DNA of 64,000 nt, taken from positions 62,180 through 126,179 of the forward strand of contig BLJB01000176.1 in NCBI GenBank assembly GCA_013423325.1, in the 5' to 3' direction. The notes under the pieces are model-generated. The model was not told where the DNA came from, ran no database searches, and saw only the letters and a list, made by a program, of their open reading frames with translations. Shown here piece after piece: positions 35,505 to 46,794 of this stretch. The position numbers were made by a program, and so were the translations under genes. This stretch comes from Usnea hakonensis. Taxonomy: Eukaryota > Ascomycota > Lecanoromycetes > Lecanorales > Parmeliaceae. How positions within the stretch are numbered: the stretch's first letter is position 1; every line of letters starts with the position of its first letter.

Positions 35505-35651
35505 TTCCTGTTCTCTTGTTCTTATATCCTTTGCACCTGTGTCTTCGAGCTATTCTCTTATTCCTTTGGTATAAATGCATCGGAAGCAGCAGTCTTCTTA
35601 TTCTTTGAGCATTATCATCAAGCTTGGCACTGTTACTCGTCACACTCAACA

Positions 35652-37105
35652 ATGGTGGCCCCCCACTCTTTTGAAGCGAACAATGGTCTGCCACCACAAA
35701 GCTCACCCGAGATTCCGGCTTCCATTTGCTAATAGCTGGAGTAGGCATACTCAATGCACCGTCAAGCCTTCATGGCATCAACGATCTCAGCACCGAGACC
35801 ACCGCTACAAGATCAATCGGCCAATCATCTACCATCCTCGGTAGGCCTCCCATCCAAGCCATATCCCCAAGATCTCGGGATAGAGGTTCATCCGACGTCT
35901 CGAGAGGTGTTCTTGTCTCAGAGGCCAGCTCTGTAGCGGCTGTCCCAGACTCCCACACGCACTGGTGCTGGGTGTGTGGAGCAGGGGACAATCTTACAAC
36001 ATGTGGAGGTTTCGCAAGGCATGTAAAGGACCACTATGACCGCTACTTTTGCATCTCGCTCGATCTATACACTAAATCACCCAAGACATGTGCAATCTGT
36101 GGCGTGTATAATACCAGCCCAGAACACCTCAGCCAACATAATGCCCATCCGTGCACGGGTAAGAGCTTTTCGAGGGCGTTAAACCTTCGCGAACATCTCG
36201 ACAAGGAGCACGGCGCCAACAATTACTCTGAGCTAGTTCAGTTTTCGAAGGTGACCGCCCAGAAGTATTTTGCTTGTGGATTCTGCGTTTTTGTGTCCGA
36301 TTCGGGCAGCAAACAGATCAGCCACATCCACGACCATTACAAGGGTTCGAAGCAACCACTGTTCTGGGACCCCAACAAAGTCATTCTGGGCTTGCTATCC
36401 CTGAACAAGGATTGGCAAAATTTCCGCGCAGCACACCGACACCTGCAAGATTCATCGTTTAGCTGGAACGACACACGACTACAAGAGAGATTAGAGAAAA
36501 GCCAGGAGCCGGCAGATGATCTTTTCAGAGTCGCTATCACAGACGTGAGCCTACTCGTGCAAAGACCTCAAAATCCATATTGGGGATCGCCTGTGCCCTC
36601 TTATGGGGCACAGACCTTCGATAACCATGGCTCATATACGGCACCACCTATTTTACCGTCACCGGCTTCGGATGCGATTCACGGAGATCGAAGATTGCGT
36701 CCTATCACCTCAGAAACATACTTATCACCTACCAGCGCGACAGACTCCCAAAGCCATCAACGCCCGCAACCTGTTCGCCTGTTGAACAGTGACAAAGGAT
36801 ACTTGGGGAGGGGATACCCAGATTACCAGCCGAAAATCACGCCAGCAAGCGATCCTTCGCCAGTGATGGAAAGCTATTCTGAAGTCCCACAAAGTTCAAC
36901 GTTTGATGGACCCTCGCAAATGGGGTCAACCCATGCCGTCCCTATTCCACGTCCACCGCATGTGATCGACTCCTACTACTCCTCAAGTCAAGCTCCAACT
37001 GCCAATATGAATCTTCTTCCGACTACCCAGTCTCTGTCATCGCATTTCTCGGAAAACATTCCATCGTTGCTACCAGGTCAGGACGTCACCTTTGACATCG
37101 ACTAA
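35652..37105 (+). CDS. Array gene E: zinc-finger protein that has lost the N-terminal repeat domain
   Basis: Predicted exon 1 is 35652-35685 and exon 2 is 35745-37105; 464 aa. The proposed intron has a weak donor (GTCTGC) but a good branch (GCTAAT) and acceptor (GGAGTAG), and keeps the family's phase-1 junction. Exon 1 supplies only 11 residues plus a split codon (MVAPHSFEANN), so the helical repeats are missing; the triplicated repeat occupies the upstream space. Fingers: 1 = C86, C89, H104, H108; 2 = C127, C130, H139, H143 then C148; half-finger SRALNLREHLDKEHG; 4 = C189, C192, H205, H209. The helical block is FWDPNKVILGLLSLNK and LEKSQEPADDLF. It groups with H and I (subtype 2) and shares a 3' flank with them. 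The start and exon 1 are the uncertain parts; exon 2 is firm. Confidence 0.7.
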
Positions 37106-38454
37106 ATTTACAATCAAGACCAGGTCAACATGAGACGTCAGGGAAGACATTACTGATATCCTGCTTGAAGTAGAGGTAACAGACTTCAAGGTGGGTATGG
37201 CGCGATTCAATTCATTCGACTTCCATTTATGCTACTTACGCTGACGACATCGCTCAGGTCAAGCACCCCCATCGAGCCTCATCAGATTCCTGCGAACGAC
37301 GCTTCGGCGGTCTGATACTATTTCCCATCGAGAATCATATAACGGCACATCAATTGCAGCCTCACAACCACAAAAGGAAAAAAAAAAAGGAAAAAAAAAA
37401 TCGAAGACAAAAAAACACCCTTTCTTTCTCGCATGATCTCAGGCGGATCTGCACCTCATTTTTTAATTTTCACATGGAGACATCTTTCACTTCTGGCCTA
37501 GCCAAGCAATAATGTATCATCTCACTTGATCATCTGCTATATATATAGTAATAGTGGAGCACGGAAGGACTCTCGTGTGGCACTCTTCACAGCAACCTCT
37601 CACCTTCTGGTCGACCTTGCGCTGGAACGCGAAGCTGAGCTTGATAGAGAACCAAATCAAATCAAATAATGTCTAATACAACTATCTGGACCATATTATA
37701 AAGTGCGATGGTGCAATTTCGTAGGATTTGACGTCGTCTGGTGACGGAAGGTGTTGATGATGACGTCACCGAATCAACTCAATTATTTTTCTCGTAGACT
37801 TCTCGCGACATGGGCTTTCTTTACTGTGATGAAAATGATAGAGATGTGCGGGCGGTAAAGGAAGTAGCGATCTACAAAATACGCTCTTTGAAGACTGCCT
37901 CTGAAGCGTATTCGATCAAGTAAGGTACCTTATCTTAGACTGGGGCGTTGAGAACGGCAACGCTGCAAGTGGCAATATTACGGGATATAAGGTGGTTGTA
38001 TCGCTGTTTTGAGGGGCGCGTATGATTCCGGTGGGAAGTGATAGGGATGATATTTGGGAAGAGGAGATGTAATGGGTATTTATGATTATGGAGTTGATGG
38101 GGAAGACTAGCTAACGTATAGGAGCATGCACAAAGGCATGGAGGCGGGCAAGAAAGGAGCTAGATACGCTGATAGCACTTATTCTACCAGCACACGGGGA
38201 GAGATCTGGTCCATGAGGGACCCTTCGTCGCTCGAGGCTGGACGGGACGATCTCATAGTCTATGAATCCTTTCTCAATCGCGTCAACATTTCCATTGATG
38301 AATTCACTGCCGAGAGATGGGTCAGGGCAGAAGGTAGGAGAAGGCAGTGTGGATCGAGAGGAACCTGGATTGGAAAACGATTAGCCACCAAGGTCATGAT
38401 CATTTTCTGCTCTCCAAAGGAATGGTGTAGGAGGGTTTGATTTGAGAAAGGATC
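37106..38454. other. 3' flank of gene E and following intergenic DNA
   Basis: 37470-37640 is homologous to sequence downstream of genes I and H (shared strings such as GATCATCTGCTA and TTGCGCTGGAAC). A-rich runs lie at 37374-37412. An open frame at 38126-38440 (plus) begins with ATG and has reasonable composition up to a GTAGGA donor-like site, but no domain or second exon could be identified, so no gene is called. Confidence 0.45.
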
Positions 38455-39002
38455 CTACAATAAGCCAGATGATATGTACTTTATTAAGCCGGCCAACCAG
38501 CGCCGGCAGGACGAAGATGATGTCTTAAGGGGGCGGCGTGGGACATATAGGGCTGTGAAGCTGTTAGCTGAGTCCAACAAAGATAATGCGAAAAAAGGTC
38601 CAACCACTGACCATGGATTCTCCATGTTATATTGATGTTGAAGAGTGTCAGGAGAAGTATCACCGTGCGAAAAATAGGAGTAATGATACCCTCGAGCCTG
38701 AGCATCCAGGAGGGTCCGCTGAGGAATGATTGCTGAACGGAAAGAGTGGTCTTGCTAGTGGTGCCGTTTAAGGGATTGTTGTAGAGGCCAGGTGCAGGTT
38801 CGGAGGAAAGTGGGGGATCCATACGTGTTCGATGAGTCAAGTGGGTGTCTCGAGGGACGACAGCGACGCAATTCCCACTGGTGATTGAGCGATTCATGTT
38901 GTTGCACTCTTGTTGGGGCTTGACCATCTTGCAATCAGGTATGTGGTATGAGACACAACCAACGGCAACGAGAATTGGCAGGACCAATACTTGAAACTTC
39001 AT
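38455..39002 (-). CDS. Small secreted or membrane protein, unknown function
   Basis: Exon 1 is 39002-38612 and exon 2 is 38552-38455; 162 aa. The 59-nt intron has donor GTCAGT, branch AGCTAAC and acceptor TTCACAG. If it is retained, the frame stops at 38484, giving 172 aa. The start ATG at 39002 follows a GTG in the same frame that I do not use. Residues 1-18 (MKFQVLVLPILVAVGCVS) look like a signal peptide or anchor. A second hydrophobic segment (IFRTVILLLTLFNINITW) lies near residues 112-130. There are three Cys early in the mature part and potential N-glycosylation sites (NRS, NGT, NIT). Conserved domains are not recognisable. It is transcribed against the direction of the surrounding zinc-finger array. 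Confidence 0.5.
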
Positions 39003-40960
39003 CACGGACAGTAAGTATCGGCGACGGGAGAGACAGGTCTGAACGGAGGAACCAAAAGGTAATATTTTATACCGTCAAGATGTGTGCTGAAGACTAGACG
39101 TTCGAGCTGGTGGCTTTAATGGATGGAGAGACGCAAGAGGACGAAGTAGAGTATACATATGGCCCAGTGCCTCTCTGGCCTTCGAGCAGAATTTTCGTGA
39201 CTTGCTGCCCGGAGTCTTGGCGGTGACGTGGTTTGGTCGGGAGACGTGGACTGGTATGTCATGATCTCGCTCTCTGCTAGGTTGCTAAACATCTTCGAAG
39301 CCAGCAACATTATTCTGCCTTGCCATTAGGAATCAATGCAGCCTGTGTATACAAGTCCTTGTTGGAGTGCTGGACGACAGGAGCGGTGAGAAAGATGTTG
39401 AAATATCGTCAATCAGTGAATCAGAGAGGGGCACAGGGTATTGACAGACCGGTGTGGAAAGGTACCCATAAAGTCAGCCTAGGCTCACCCTACCTAGACT
39501 CAGACCGCCGTCACTACGAAAACATTTCTTTAGAAACAAGATTAGTAATCGACAGCGGCAGCCCTCATCGAGACAAGTAAGGTAACGTTCAGCTTGCCAT
39601 GATACTGACATGAATTTAGTGTAAGATGAATCACGAGCTCTTATGCGCGTACTCGTTTGCTAAAGTCTCAAGGTGAATTCTGTTATTGTAGGATAAAGAA
39701 CCTTGCTTTGCTTGTCGAACCCTGCAAGATTGTGCACACAAATCGCCGATCTGCTCTGGTACTTTGATGATCTGTCTGTTCTGGCGGTGCGATGCCTGCG
39801 ATGCGCATAATGAGCGGTGTGAACTGGCTAACTCGCGAATAGCTTCTTTGCAGAGAGCTGGGATCCATGCGAAGCTACTGCAGGTACTAGCAGTCTAATC
39901 AGGCTGCATATTCGTCCGGAATGCATAACATTAAAATGAGGTTAGGGATCTAGGATGCGAACACAATGCATCTTGAGCAAATGGGTGAGATCCTATTCGT
40001 CGAGGAATCGCGTCATCTTTGAAGTAAATTTGTTTACGTGCGCTGACCATTATTGGAACCTTTGACTCGCCTTCCCAATGACAATAATGTTGGACCATCA
40101 AACGGATAATTCCGAGGCGTTTCAGGGGTAGCCTAGCGGCCAAAGCAGGTCATGGCCATTGAACGGTGTCACGGAGAATGCAAACTTTTGAAACAGAAGA
40201 CGAGCACTTTGACATCTTGAAGTTACCTTTGACAATTTTTTTTTCGCTCTGCTTGCTCTATCAATCTATTACAACCTCTCTTGCTGCCAATTTCTTCCAT
40301 TTCCGGTATACAAACATGATTACTCCAGCCTCGGAGCTGACCTGGCCCGACGCCCATCTGCAGCCACCAGGCACAGCAGCGGTCTAGAACGCATCTTCTC
40401 CCTCTTCGGTCAACACTCCTACCACCTTTGTTTCTTCCATCTCTTATAAGTGACACCCCATCTCGCCATCCTACTCTCAAACAAGAGCAAGCCATCTCAA
40501 CTTTGCAAACCTAACCAAACACCGCTATCATCGCATGGCATACATTTCTTCAACCAGTTGAGCCGGATCTAAGACATCGAAAATCTCCAGGCAGTCTTTC
40601 AATCCAAGACGTACATCCTATCTCAGCCTTGAGATATTGCGCACGAGGAGGTCTTCCTCGTTGGTTCAAGCCATGTACTCGTACGTATTTCCTTCCCAAA
40701 TTTTACTGCAAGCGTAAAGCGACTGATAATAACAGTAGCAAGCAAACGATGTCCACGAAGTATTCGCCATTCCTCCTCCACCTCCTCCTCTTCCTCTAGG
40801 TTTGCAACTGCCGCCCCGTCATTGCAGACCCGACGGTTGGGCCCCAGAAATGACTCTTCATCTGGCCAGCTGTCGTCGATGACCTCAGCCAAAGCCAACT
40901 TGCCGTCATACTCGTAATAAGACACACAGTACCTTCCATACTTGAGCAGCTGCAGGCCAG
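39003..40960. other. Intergenic before decayed array copy F
   Basis: No gene supported. A minus-strand frame at 40964-40623 begins with ATG and has an acidic run, but it overlaps the approach to decayed copy F and has no recognisable domain. If an exon 1 of F existed it should lie here, yet I could not find the helical-repeat pattern. Confidence 0.4.
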
Positions 40961-42101
40961 ACATTTCTCAGAACCAATACGTATAGCACACGTGCGCTGG
41001 TGAAGCCAAAGAGTCCAGATCATACATATTGGTGCACTGTCTGTGATAATCTGTCGTTGTGGTGGACGGCCCGTCATTCAAGAGAAGGTATGACATGGTT
41101 AAACATCTCAGTAATATTCATGGTATCACGAATGGAGGTCGGAATGGGGATACATGGCCACTCAAAGCCACCAAAAAGCTTGGTCGTGTGATTTTTATAT
41201 TCAAGAACTTCCATCTCCAGTGGATCGTCTCAACCATATCAGCACTCAGAATTTCACGAGAGGGCAGAGCACCTCTGACTGGGATCTTACTAAAGTGATC
41301 AAAGGCCTCCCACTCCAACCAGATATTCGAGAGGCTGGGCAACATCTTTTAGACTTACTTGACCCCTTCCGCCGTTCGAAGATCAGTCGGATGGAATTTG
41401 GAGGCCAGGACTTACAACACAGACTCGAAGAAGGATTTACAGGCCTTGGAATCCCATAGGCGCTGGCTCAGGCGGCATATGATAGTGCCGAACATGACTG
41501 GGATCCTAATCAGCACCACGAAATGGCTCACGCTACTAGTATGAGCACCATACCAATCCAGTGTATCAATGAAGACCTATTCCCTCCATTCAGACACTAT
41601 GCAGCCACATCAAGAGAAGCATAGATGCTGTGCAAACCAAGCACATCGCCACAACATCAAGCCTATCAGACTCCTCGAACTCCACCAGTCTCTGATCCCC
41701 AAAGCGCATATGAAGAAGCAATGTTTCAATCTTCGCCAGCTCAGCTTCCAGCCCTCGCCTCTAGCCCCCGATAGGAAAAAATGCCTTCGGATACCGATGA
41801 CAATATCACCCCACAGCCAACGACACTACAATTATACCAAATTCTACCCAGCCGACCTGCCAGTCTACGATCCTTGGCCCGCTACAACAAAACCCCTATT
41901 TTTGACCCAGATGATGGAAGGTCGTTAGATCACTCGGTCCATGGTAGCGCTTATCGGTCTACGAGTGCTCACAACGACATCGACACTAGCGCCTCCAGCC
42001 TCAAACGTCCGAGAACTCCTGCATCTCCACCAGCACAAACTCTTCGGCGTAAAATAGCGGTGGAGGACCATCTTGGGCATGTTCATACCGGAGGGGAGTA
42101 A
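40961..42101 (+). pseudogene. Array copy F: decayed zinc-finger paralogue
   Basis: Fragments of the family in several frames, in the right order: VKPKSPDHTYWCTVCDN (entry to finger 1, about 40997-41050), then a jump that deletes the rest of finger 1 and all of finger 2, FKRRYDMVKHLSNIHGI (half-finger, about 41068-41120), QKAWSCDFYIQELPSPVDRL (finger 4, with the second Cys changed to Tyr), DWDLTKVIKGLPLQPDI and LEEGFTGLG (helical block), then tail-like sequence to 42101. At least two frameshifts and one deletion of roughly 80 codons separate these. The closest intact relatives are A and D. No exon 1 was found. It cannot code for a working protein. Confidence 0.8.
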
Positions 42102-45100
42102 GAAACGTGAGATGCTGGCACAAGGCTTGGCTATCGGACGGAAAAGTGTATAATTATCAGGACACATCAGGTGGAAATGCGAATGGGCTAGTGTATGATT
42201 GATAGGGTCTCGGATGGCGGTTGGTATTGCTGGTTTTGGGATTCTCTAAACAGGGTTGCCTGGCTGATACATTGGCAGTCACTGATGTTGGAGGATTTCC
42301 AGAGAGTTGGCCGAGGGTGTGGGGTGGATGATACACACGGTTACGTTAATGCACTCTTATCATTTGTCGTGCATGAGAAATCTCAGCGAATGGAAATATA
42401 GACTGGAATGAGACGTCCAAATGGCAGCAGGTCCCCACTTAAGTTATCCTAGTGATACACATAACGCAAATTATCCATCTGAACTCTCATCAACGAACTT
42501 CAAATCATCACACTATTCAATAGATATCACATAATTGCTCTGCCTATCTCATCCTTACCCCCACTACACTAACAGACGTTCACACTCTCTCATCATTAGA
42601 GTGAGTATTGTAGGGAGAGAGAGAGGGTGGGGAAGTAGATCTCTATGCTCTGCGGAGTTTTTGAAGTTAGCGGACAGTCTGTGCAGAAGAGGGGGAATAC
42701 GCGGCAGAAAGCGGGCTTGAAAACAAGAAGAAAGGAGGGTTTCGTGAAAGTAGACTCTTCATCTTCGCGGAACAAGGTACTCACCATCCCCTCTCGCTCT
42801 ATATATAGAAGAGTTGGCCTTACACTGCAATCTATATAAATGAGAAGATGTGAGAATGGGAGGTTGTGATGTGTCACTTGTTTCATCCTACTAAGAGTAT
42901 ATGGCGCATTGCGTTTTCCAGTGATATTGATGCATTCGTTTTGGGGATGGGAGAGGGATTGGGCTTCGGGGGGTTTGGCGGGGGGTTTCTGGGGAGAGGA
43001 TGGGGGTTTAGTTGGTGGGGTTTGGAGGGATGGGGATGAGTGGAGAGAGTTCATGGTTTATTGCTTGGTAATTATAGGAGATGGTATGTATCTATGGGTT
43101 ATTTATAAGGGGACTGGGTGGAGAGCAGTGTCAGTGATTGTGTGTTCTGGGAAAGAGAGTAGTGGGTTGGGCTTCGTGGGATTTGGCGGGGGGTGCTGTG
43201 GAGAGGGGTTGGAAGGTTTGGGCTTAGGCTTAGGCGATGATTTGTGAATTTCGGAAAGTTGTTGTGGGAGGGGGTGGGGGGTTGGCAAATAGGAATCGTT
43301 AGGGAAGTATCCATCTTGTTAGAGTAGATTCTTGCTCTTCGCGGCTCAAGGTACATACCACCCTATCTCGCTGTTTGGTAGTTTAGCCGGCAATATTTGG
43401 GGTTGGGGAAGAGGCAGAGAATGGGGGGGAGATCTGGCAGAATATCGTCTAGTGAATTAGATGGATGCACTTGGGACTGCGAGTTTGCTTTGCTTCGAAA
43501 ACAGATAAAGGTTGCAAGATGTCATTGCTCCAGCGGCGGCTTTTGGGGCCCCGGGTGGTATAATTACGCAAGCAGCATATTTAGTCTTAGGGTTCAGTCG
43601 CCAGTGGCTATCGAAGGGAAAATCTATCTCTTTTGGGGTTTGGAATGCGAGCATGGGGATTGTGGAGGAATGAGTCGAAATTTTAGATGTAGGGGTGTGC
43701 CCACCGTGTCGCGGGAGAGGGACCCTGCCACCACCCACCAGGTGTTTGTTTTAGGGGAGGGAGATGATGAGAAGGAATGGATTGCGGGGTTGGAAAGCGG
43801 AGTTCGCTTGGGTTTAAGATGAAGGGAAGGAAAGGGGGGGAACGGGGAGAAAAAGTATTAATTAGGAAAGATTACGCGTTAGGCACTTGGGATATCGCAT
43901 ATTGAAGCAGCGACAATAAGCCAAGGCTGCAGGAGCATTTGTGCTGTGGACGACAGATGGAAAGTGACATACCTGGAGCCGTCCTTCGTCGCAAGAAACA
44001 AATCTTGCCACCATCTACCGAGTCCTCTTTTTTTGGGGGGAATAAATAATGGGAAGGAATAGACTGTGTGGTTGGATAGCCGCAATTTGCTTGATGATAA
44101 AGACGGGGGAAAGAGGGAGGGGAGAGCTTTCGCTGCGAACGGCACGAGCTTACTTTTCCACTTACACTTTCTAGCCAATACTGATGTAGGTAGATAATTA
44201 ATAAGCAACCGTGAAATCGTAAGAGCAATGTGGACGACGAATGGACTTTGACATGAATGGTGTGCCGTCTTTCGTCGCGAGAAAGAATCCTGCCGCCACC
44301 CACCAGATTATTTTCTTTGGAAATAAATCAGGAGAAAAAATAGATTATGAGGTCGGATAATCGCAATATGCTTGAGAGTCGAGGCGGTGGGACAAGGGGG
44401 CAGGAATTGGGGGTCTGACGGGGGGGTTTCCTCGTGGCGAGTCGTCTAATTTAATTTTTTGTTTTTGTTAGATTTGTACACTTTTGCGCATTTGAAGCTG
44501 AACAGCTAAGCAAAGGTTGCACAAGGATTCAGCCGGGCATTTCAAAAACAAGAATGAAAAGGGTAAGGTGCTAAGATCGGACACGCGCAACATGCTTGAG
44601 GGTTAAGGCGGTGGGAAGTAGGGTAGTCGAGGGTTATGCAGCCTTGGACATTTGTGGTGCCTCGGATCGGAAGGAAAAGATGGGATGATTTGAACAAAAG
44701 AAAGTGTCCCCGTGGTGAGGGGGCAGGGGGCGCCAAGGATGCGGTGGGTGTGGCGCCTTTAGTAGTCGGGCGCTGGGGACAGGGATCGTGCAGTAAGTCT
44801 ACTTAGCTGCAGGATCTAAGAAGTTTCTAGAAGATTGCTGCTTCGGGGAGAGTGGGCAGCTGAGGTGGCGAGATTACGCGCTCTGAAAATAAGACGTGGA
44901 TTTCGTCGTATCGCCAATCGGCCAATCAAAACTGGTTACCCAGTGGAACCAACCCCCCCCCACCACCACCCCCTTTCCTTCCCATTGGGCCAAATATTGC
45001 TTATCCGACAGGTTCGACATGGGAAGGAAATAGGACTGGCGAGGAAAGCACCATTTCGTTCACAATGACATGCTGTCAGATGCCCGCGTCTGCGTGTGTA

Positions 45101-46794
45101 GAATGCGGACCAAATCAAGGGGGACGCCCTGCGGAACATCGACTCTTCAAGGTCTCCAATAATTTTGGGTCTGGAACCTTGCGCACGTCGGTTACCGTTT
45201 TTGTGAGCTGCAGGCGTGATCTCATCACGGTGCATTTCCATCGTCATGATGATACGCAGGGACCGCAGCAGGGGTTGCATCAATCTGCCCCGATCAGCCT
45301 TGTTCTCATTGTGGGGTTTAGAAACGGGTGGATAAGTAAATGTCAAACATATACTAACACTTGCCAAGAACTACGTAAGACTCACTGACCTAACCGGTGA
45401 AGATGAAAGGGTTGCAAATTCAGTCACGACGAGCAATTAGGCGGTCTGCTTGGATCTCTGGGTTTTCATCCCTATTTTCCACTATACTCTAACAGAGCTA
45501 GGAGGTCATTCTCCCCAGGAGATTTTCGTGCTGGTTGTTACGCAGGTTTAAAAAGGACCCTGCAGATGGTAGGGATACGAACGCAGCCAAGGATGCAGGG
45601 ATTATTTTCATTATCAGCAGTGACGGCAAAGACTGGGCTGAAAGATGAAAAAATGTCCAAGGGAATTCCACTATTTTCCGAAGGGGGCCCCAGACCGCTG
45701 AGGATCCGCCATTTTGAGGCGTGCAAGGATAACCTAGTTAGTGGTTGAACTCTGCACTCCCCCCGGCGGCCCTCGGTCTGAACCTTGCGTGCCACGTGGC
45801 AGCTACATTAGTTCCTTCCCTATATGTAGACGCTGGGAGTTTCTCCATGCGCTCTTGCCACTGGGATTTGATGACAGAGGTGGTGTACCCAAGACACCCC
45901 TGATTTGATCGGTTTTCGGGAGAAATCTTCGATTCCTTGGCGGCATCCCAACACGGTGCTCCATGAGGACTCTCGAAAGATAAACGGTATTGATAATGGA
46001 TTTAAAATTACGGTCCCGGGTGATAGAGTCAGAATCGAAGAGCTGAAGGGATTGCAGAGATTGAGTTTCGAATTCCTATGATAGTAATGTACAAGGATCG
46101 AAATAAGCGGTGAGACACGTACTGATAGAGATAAAGATGGATATTATTACAAGTTGTTAGGAGAGATACAAGACGCTCATGCAGAAACCCTGCTCACGCA
46201 AGTACTTGCACAGATGTAATTTTCCCAACAAGCTTTGACAGGGCAGCCCGGATGAACATTGGCATGTTGGTTCAAGGCAGGTACCCGCCGCCAGCAGGGA
46301 TCGTCGCCAACACGGTGGGACTCGTGACAATTATTATTTTTCTTGCCACCAGCTCGACGAGCCATTCACTAGTATAATGATGTACCGACATAGACAGTTG
46401 CTGGGACAATTGACGAATCAATATTTGCGGAACCAATCAGCATTGCGTATTTTTTACCGCAACTGCTCCAAGTTTTGCTATACCCGTCCTACCATCATTC
46501 CGCCCTAGGGTTCAAAGCGTGAAATCTATCTTTATCGTATGCTACTTCATCTAACGTACTAATGCCCATAAGTTGTCGATTCCAATCTGGCCTAGCGGCG
46601 GCCAGAAGACGGTGATGGGAGAAAGCCAATTCTCATCCGAACAAGATCATGCTGACACGATCAATATGCGTAATGCGTATATATCTCCCTACTGTCTCTT
46701 CTTGTGGATTGTTTTGCAATGGTTCACATCCTGGAGATGGTTCATAAAGTTTTGTCACTCTTTCAAATTTGTTTTCATCTCAAAAAGATCGGAC
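42102..46794. other. Long G-rich intergenic region with degenerate tandem repeats
   Basis: No gene supported. The plus strand is strongly G-rich between about 42.6 and 44.8 kb. 42713-42808 and 43284-43382 are diverged copies of one segment (shared TCTTCGCGG and the run into CTATCTCGCT). 43680-44620 carries the 283-bp repeat listed separately. Frames of 100-143 codons on either strand here overlap each other and look like by-products of skewed composition. Confidence 0.5.
43680..44620. repeat. Degenerate tandem repeat, period about 283 bp, three to four units
   Basis: Aligned landmarks: GCCACCACCCACCAG at 43727, its variant at 44007 and GCCGCCACCCACCAG at 44292; and CTTGGGT at 43807, CTTGATG at 44090, CTTGAGA at 44371 and CTTGAGG at 44595. 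Between them each unit has a GTCGCG/GTCGCA box, a T-rich patch, GGAATAAAT-like sequence, AGGAATAGATT-like sequence and CGCAATTTG. The fourth unit is partial. It is well diverged, so the array is old. Confidence 0.7.

Larger units (their letters stand above)
32331..35651. other. Intergenic between array genes D and E
   Basis: No protein gene. From left to right: CTTACCT/AGGTAAG clusters (33000-33125), a tRNA-related A-box/B-box pair (33404-33534), a short element with CATG-bearing inverted ends (34779-34861) and a triplicated 125-bp repeat (35111-35504). Confidence 0.5.

Noticed and set aside
38126..38440. Plus-strand 104-codon frame with plausible composition
   Set aside because: No domain and no second exon found after the donor-like GTAGGA.
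40623..40964. Minus-strand ATG frame with an acidic run (113 codons)
   Set aside because: Overlaps the approach to decayed copy F, no domain, no confirmed splice partner; a gene is possible but not supported.
44936..45388. Overlapping 143- and 107-codon frames on opposite strands
   Set aside because: Mutually exclusive, skewed composition, no recognisable motif.
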